Source of the DNA: an uncultured Bacteroidales bacterium
GTDB taxonomy: Bacteria; Bacteroidota; Bacteroidia; Bacteroidales; F082
DNA: 15,870 bases
Reading direction: 5' to 3'
Assembly (NCBI GenBank): GCA_937877465.1
Contig: CALFIT010000270.1
Location: forward strand, 1 to 15,870
How positions within the stretch are numbered: position 1 is the first letter of the stretch; each line of letters starts with the position of its first letter. A program made the position numbers and the translations under genes. Below the pieces are notes generated by a model that was given only the letters and a program-made list of their open reading frames with translations, did no database searches and had not been told where the DNA came from. Positions 13,936-15,870 of the stretch are shown piece after piece.

Positions 13936-13988
13936 GCCGCCTATAGATTCCATTCGCACATATCACGACTCGGAATGACATAGGCGGC
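13936..13988 (+). repeat. Palindromic repeat, copy B
   Basis: 53 nt, the same orientation and length as copy A: outer stem GCCGCCTAT/ATAGGCGGC (13936-13944, 13980-13988), AG/GAC internal loop, inner stem ATTCC/GGAAT (13947-13951, 13972-13976) and a 20-nt loop whose first ten bases are identical to those of copy A. Differences from A in the stems are paired, so base pairing is kept. Its right foot is where the -33 region of the ABC ATPase promoter would lie. Confidence 0.88.
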
Positions 13989-14009
13989 TGGGGTTAACCA
14001 AAAAAACCG

Positions 14010-14017
14010 TACCTTTG
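14010..14017 (+). promoter_or_regulatory. Promoter -7 element for the ABC ATPase gene
   Basis: TACCTTTG matches TAnnTTTG, 16 bases before the ATG at 14034. The -33 position falls at about 13987-13990, at the end of repeat copy B, where only a weak CTG is found. Confidence 0.5.
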
Positions 14018-14033
14018 CAACAAATTAGCGACG

Positions 14034-15800
14034 ATGTCCACACCTTTATTAATAGTGCGCAACCTGAAGGTCTCCTTTTCCCGCGAGGGGCAATGGAGCG
14101 AAGCCGTGCATGGCATCGACTTGGACGTGTTTGCCGGGCGCACCTTGGGGCTTGTGGGCGAGTCGGGATCGGGCAAGTCGGTCAGCTCGTTGGCCATCAT
14201 GCGCCTGCTCAACGAGAAGCTGAGCCGCATCAGCGCCGACAGCATCCAAATCGAAGGCGACGAAATCAAGGGCTTCTCCGAAAAAGAGATGGCCGACGTG
14301 CGCGGCAAGCGCATCGCGATGATCTTCCAAGAGCCGATGACTTCGCTCAACCCTGTCTACAAGTGTGGTTTTCAGGTGGCCGAGATGATTTTGCAGCACG
14401 AAACGGTGAGCAAGGCCGAAGCCAAGAAGCGCGTCATCGAGCTGTTCAAGCAGGTGATGCTGCCGAGGCCCGAAGCCATCTACGACAGCTATCCGCACGA
14501 GCTTTCGGGCGGACAGAAGCAGCGTGTGATGATTGCCATGGCCATCGCCTGCCATCCCAAACTCCTCATCGCCGACGAGCCTACCACCGCCTTGGATGTG
14601 ACCGTGCAACTCGAAATCCTCCGGCTGTTGCGCAAGCTGCAAGCCGAAACGGGCATGGGCATGATCTTCATCACCCACGACCTCGGCGTGGTGGCCGAGA
14701 TTGCCGACGACGTGGCCGTGATGCACAACGGCGAGATCTTGGAACGCGGCACGGTGCAAGAGATTCTCAGCCATCCGCAACATCCTTACACCCAGGGGCT
14801 TTTGGCCTGCCGTCCGCCGATGGACGTGCGCCTCAAACGCCTGCCCATCGTCAAGGAGTTTCTGGACGGCCAATGGAAAGGCGGCAAGAAACAAATCTTG
14901 CACGACCTGCAAATCAGCGACGAAGAACGGCAAAGTCACCTCAAGCGACTCTACAGCCGCGAGCCTTTGCTCAAGGTGGAGCATTTGCAGACCTGGTATC
15001 CACTGCGCAAGGGTGTGTTCAGCCGCGTCTACGACCACGTGAAAGCCGTCGACGACGTGAGTTTGGAGGTCTATGAAGGCGAGACCTTGGGGCTTGTGGG
15101 CGAGTCGGGCTGCGGCAAGACTACCTTGGGACGCAGCATCTTGCGATTGGCCGAGCCTACGGGCGGAAAAATCTGGTTCGACGGCATCGAGGTGACCGCC
15201 TTGAAGGGTCAGGCCTTGCGCGATTTCAGGAAGCAGGCGCAAATCGTGTTCCAAGACCCCTACTCCAGCCTCAACCCTCGCCTCACCATCGGCGAAGCGA
15301 TAGCTGAGCCGATGCGGGTGCATGGCATCCACTATCACGAACTGCGTCCCGCCGTTCGGAATGGTGAAGACCAATTGCGAGACGCAATTGGCGACAACGA
15401 TTTGCGCAACGCAGTCTGCGACCTTTTGGAACAAGTGGGCTTGAAGGCCGAGCATTACGACCGCTATCCTCACGAATTCAGCGGCGGACAGCGGCAGCGT
15501 ATCTGCATCGCCCGTGCCTTGGCCGTCAACCCGCGCTTGGTGATTTGCGACGAGTCGGTGTCGGCACTCGATGTGAGCGTGCAGGCGCAGGTGCTCAACC
15601 TGCTCAACCGGCTGAAAGAGGAACGCGGCCTCACCTACATCTTCATCTCGCACGACCTCAGCGTGGTGCGTTTCATGAGCGACCGCGTGGTGGTGATGTA
15701 CAACGGCAAGCCCGTCGAGATGGACGATGCCGACGCCCTATTTGAGCATCCGCAAAACGACTATACACGGAAACTGATTTCCGCCTTATTGTTGGTTTGA
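14034..15800 (+). CDS. Fused two-domain peptide/nickel-type ABC transporter ATP-binding protein (DppD-DppF-like)
   Basis: 588 aa, two complete ABC ATPase domains in one chain. Domain 1 (about 5-260): Walker A GESGSGKS (42-49), Q-loop Gln99, signature LSGGQ (157-161), Walker B ending Asp181-Glu182, switch His215. Domain 2 (about 313-588): Walker A GESGCGKT (356-363), signature FSGGQ (482-486), catalytic Glu507, His540. Each domain ends with the HPQ...YT motif of the oligopeptide-transporter family, as in DppD/DppF or the fused YejF and GsiA. It would energise import of peptides or similar solutes. No permease or binding protein is in view, and a strong terminator follows, so its membrane partners must lie elsewhere. 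Domain 2 has an apparent insertion of about 15 residues near 440-463 with a 9-residue tandem repeat. Confidence 0.94.
   Translation: MSTPLLIVRNLKVSFSREGQWSEAVHGIDLDVFAGRTLGLVGESGSGKSVSSLAIMRLLNEKLSRISADSIQIEGDEIKGFSEKEMADVRGKRIAMIFQEPMTSLNPVYKCGFQVAEMILQHETVSKAEAKKRVIELFKQVMLPRPEAIYDSYPHELSGGQKQRVMIAMAIACHPKLLIADEPTTALDVTVQLEILRLLRKLQAETGMGMIFITHDLGVVAEIADDVAVMHNGEILERGTVQEILSHPQHPYTQGLLACRPPMDVRLKRLPIVKEFLDGQWKGGKKQILHDLQISDEERQSHLKRLYSREPLLKVEHLQTWYPLRKGVFSRVYDHVKAVDDVSLEVYEGETLGLVGESGCGKTTLGRSILRLAEPTGGKIWFDGIEVTALKGQALRDFRKQAQIVFQDPYSSLNPRLTIGEAIAEPMRVHGIHYHELRPAVRNGEDQLRDAIGDNDLRNAVCDLLEQVGLKAEHYDRYPHEFSGGQRQRICIARALAVNPRLVICDESVSALDVSVQAQVLNLLNRLKEERGLTYIFISHDLSVVRFMSDRVVVMYNGKPVEMDDADALFEHPQNDYTRKLISALLLV
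15371..15422 (+). repeat. Imperfect 27-bp tandem repeat with an inverted repeat inside the ABC ATPase gene
   Basis: The word TTGCGnnACGCA occurs at 15375-15386 and 15402-15413, exactly 27 bases (nine codons) apart, and similarity continues to GCGAC in each unit. In protein this gives LRDAIGDND followed by LRNAVCDLL (from Leu448). The first unit also contains the perfect inverted repeat CCAATTGC/GCAATTGG (15371-15378, 15384-15391). The reading frame is kept. Confidence 0.6.
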
Positions 15801-15824
15801 CAAGGCATCCTAAGCAAGGCAAAA

Positions 15825-15860
15825 CCAAAAAAGGCAGCCCCGAAGGGTTGCCTTTCTTGG
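15825..15860. terminator. Intrinsic terminator after the ABC ATPase gene
   Basis: A long stem (15825-15840 with 15845-15860) closed by a CGAA loop has one wobble and one mismatch. The inner, GC-rich part GGCAGCCC/GGGTTGCC is flanked by A and T runs. It starts 24 bp after the stop codon. The symmetric A/T flanks may let it act in both directions. Confidence 0.8.
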
Positions 15861-15870
15861 TCTTTGGTGG

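Noticed and set aside
13528..14000. Target-site duplication around the A-GIY-YIG-B unit
   Set aside because: Flanks on the two sides (ATCACCATGCC and TGGGGTTAACC) share no direct repeat.
14049..15653. Minus-strand open frame of 534 codons opposite the ABC ATPase gene
   Set aside because: Antisense shadow of a gene with all ABC motifs in both domains.

Overview
The window looks like chromosomal DNA from a fairly GC-rich member of the Bacteroidales/Bacteroidota. The evidence is the presence of a SprE/PorW-type protein of the type IX secretion system (T9SS), an M64 peptidase, repeated matches to the Bacteroidota promoter -7 element TAnnTTTG, and little Shine-Dalgarno signal. No phage, plasmid, CRISPR or classical insertion-sequence genes were seen. 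No stretch longer than about 225 bp lacks a gene.

Layout. (1) Positions 1-48 are the 3' part of a tRNA-Ala(GGC), followed by a terminator at 55-84 shared with the convergent block. (2) Positions 63-7571 hold a closely packed minus-strand block, in transcription order: a membrane-anchored kinase-like protein with a broken catalytic loop, the SprE/PorW lipoprotein, a bactofilin, folE, fabD and a CtpA-type protease. (3) udk (minus) and a small FMN-binding lipoprotein gene (plus) diverge from 8324-8477. (4) The lipoprotein gene converges on rsmI, which lies downstream of a gene for an acidic protein of unknown function. That gene diverges from tdk. (5) tdk overlaps the 3' end of cvpA tail to tail. 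cvpA lies downstream of an M64 metallopeptidase gene. (6) Positions 13378-14033 are an AT-richer island with a small GIY-YIG nuclease gene and three copies of a structured palindromic repeat. (7) Positions 14034-15800 encode a fused two-domain peptide-type ABC transporter ATPase, ending at a strong terminator (15825-15860).

The gene content is mostly core functions: fatty-acid and folate/pterin precursors, nucleotide salvage, rRNA methylation, and envelope and secretion proteins. The T9SS component, bactofilin and protease are probably co-transcribed, which suggests an envelope theme in the left block.

The most unusual content is non-coding. First, a 53-nt palindromic repeat occurs at 13538-13590 and 13936-13988 in direct orientation on both sides of the GIY-YIG gene, with a diverged inverted copy at 13445-13509. 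The copies share an exact architecture (outer stem, AG/GAC internal loop, 5-bp inner stem, 20-nt loop) and show paired compensatory changes. I infer a REP/BIME-like element that may depend on, or have carried in, the GIY-YIG nuclease. Second, three arrays with about 7-nt periodicity lie immediately upstream of the start codons of fabD, udk and cvpA.
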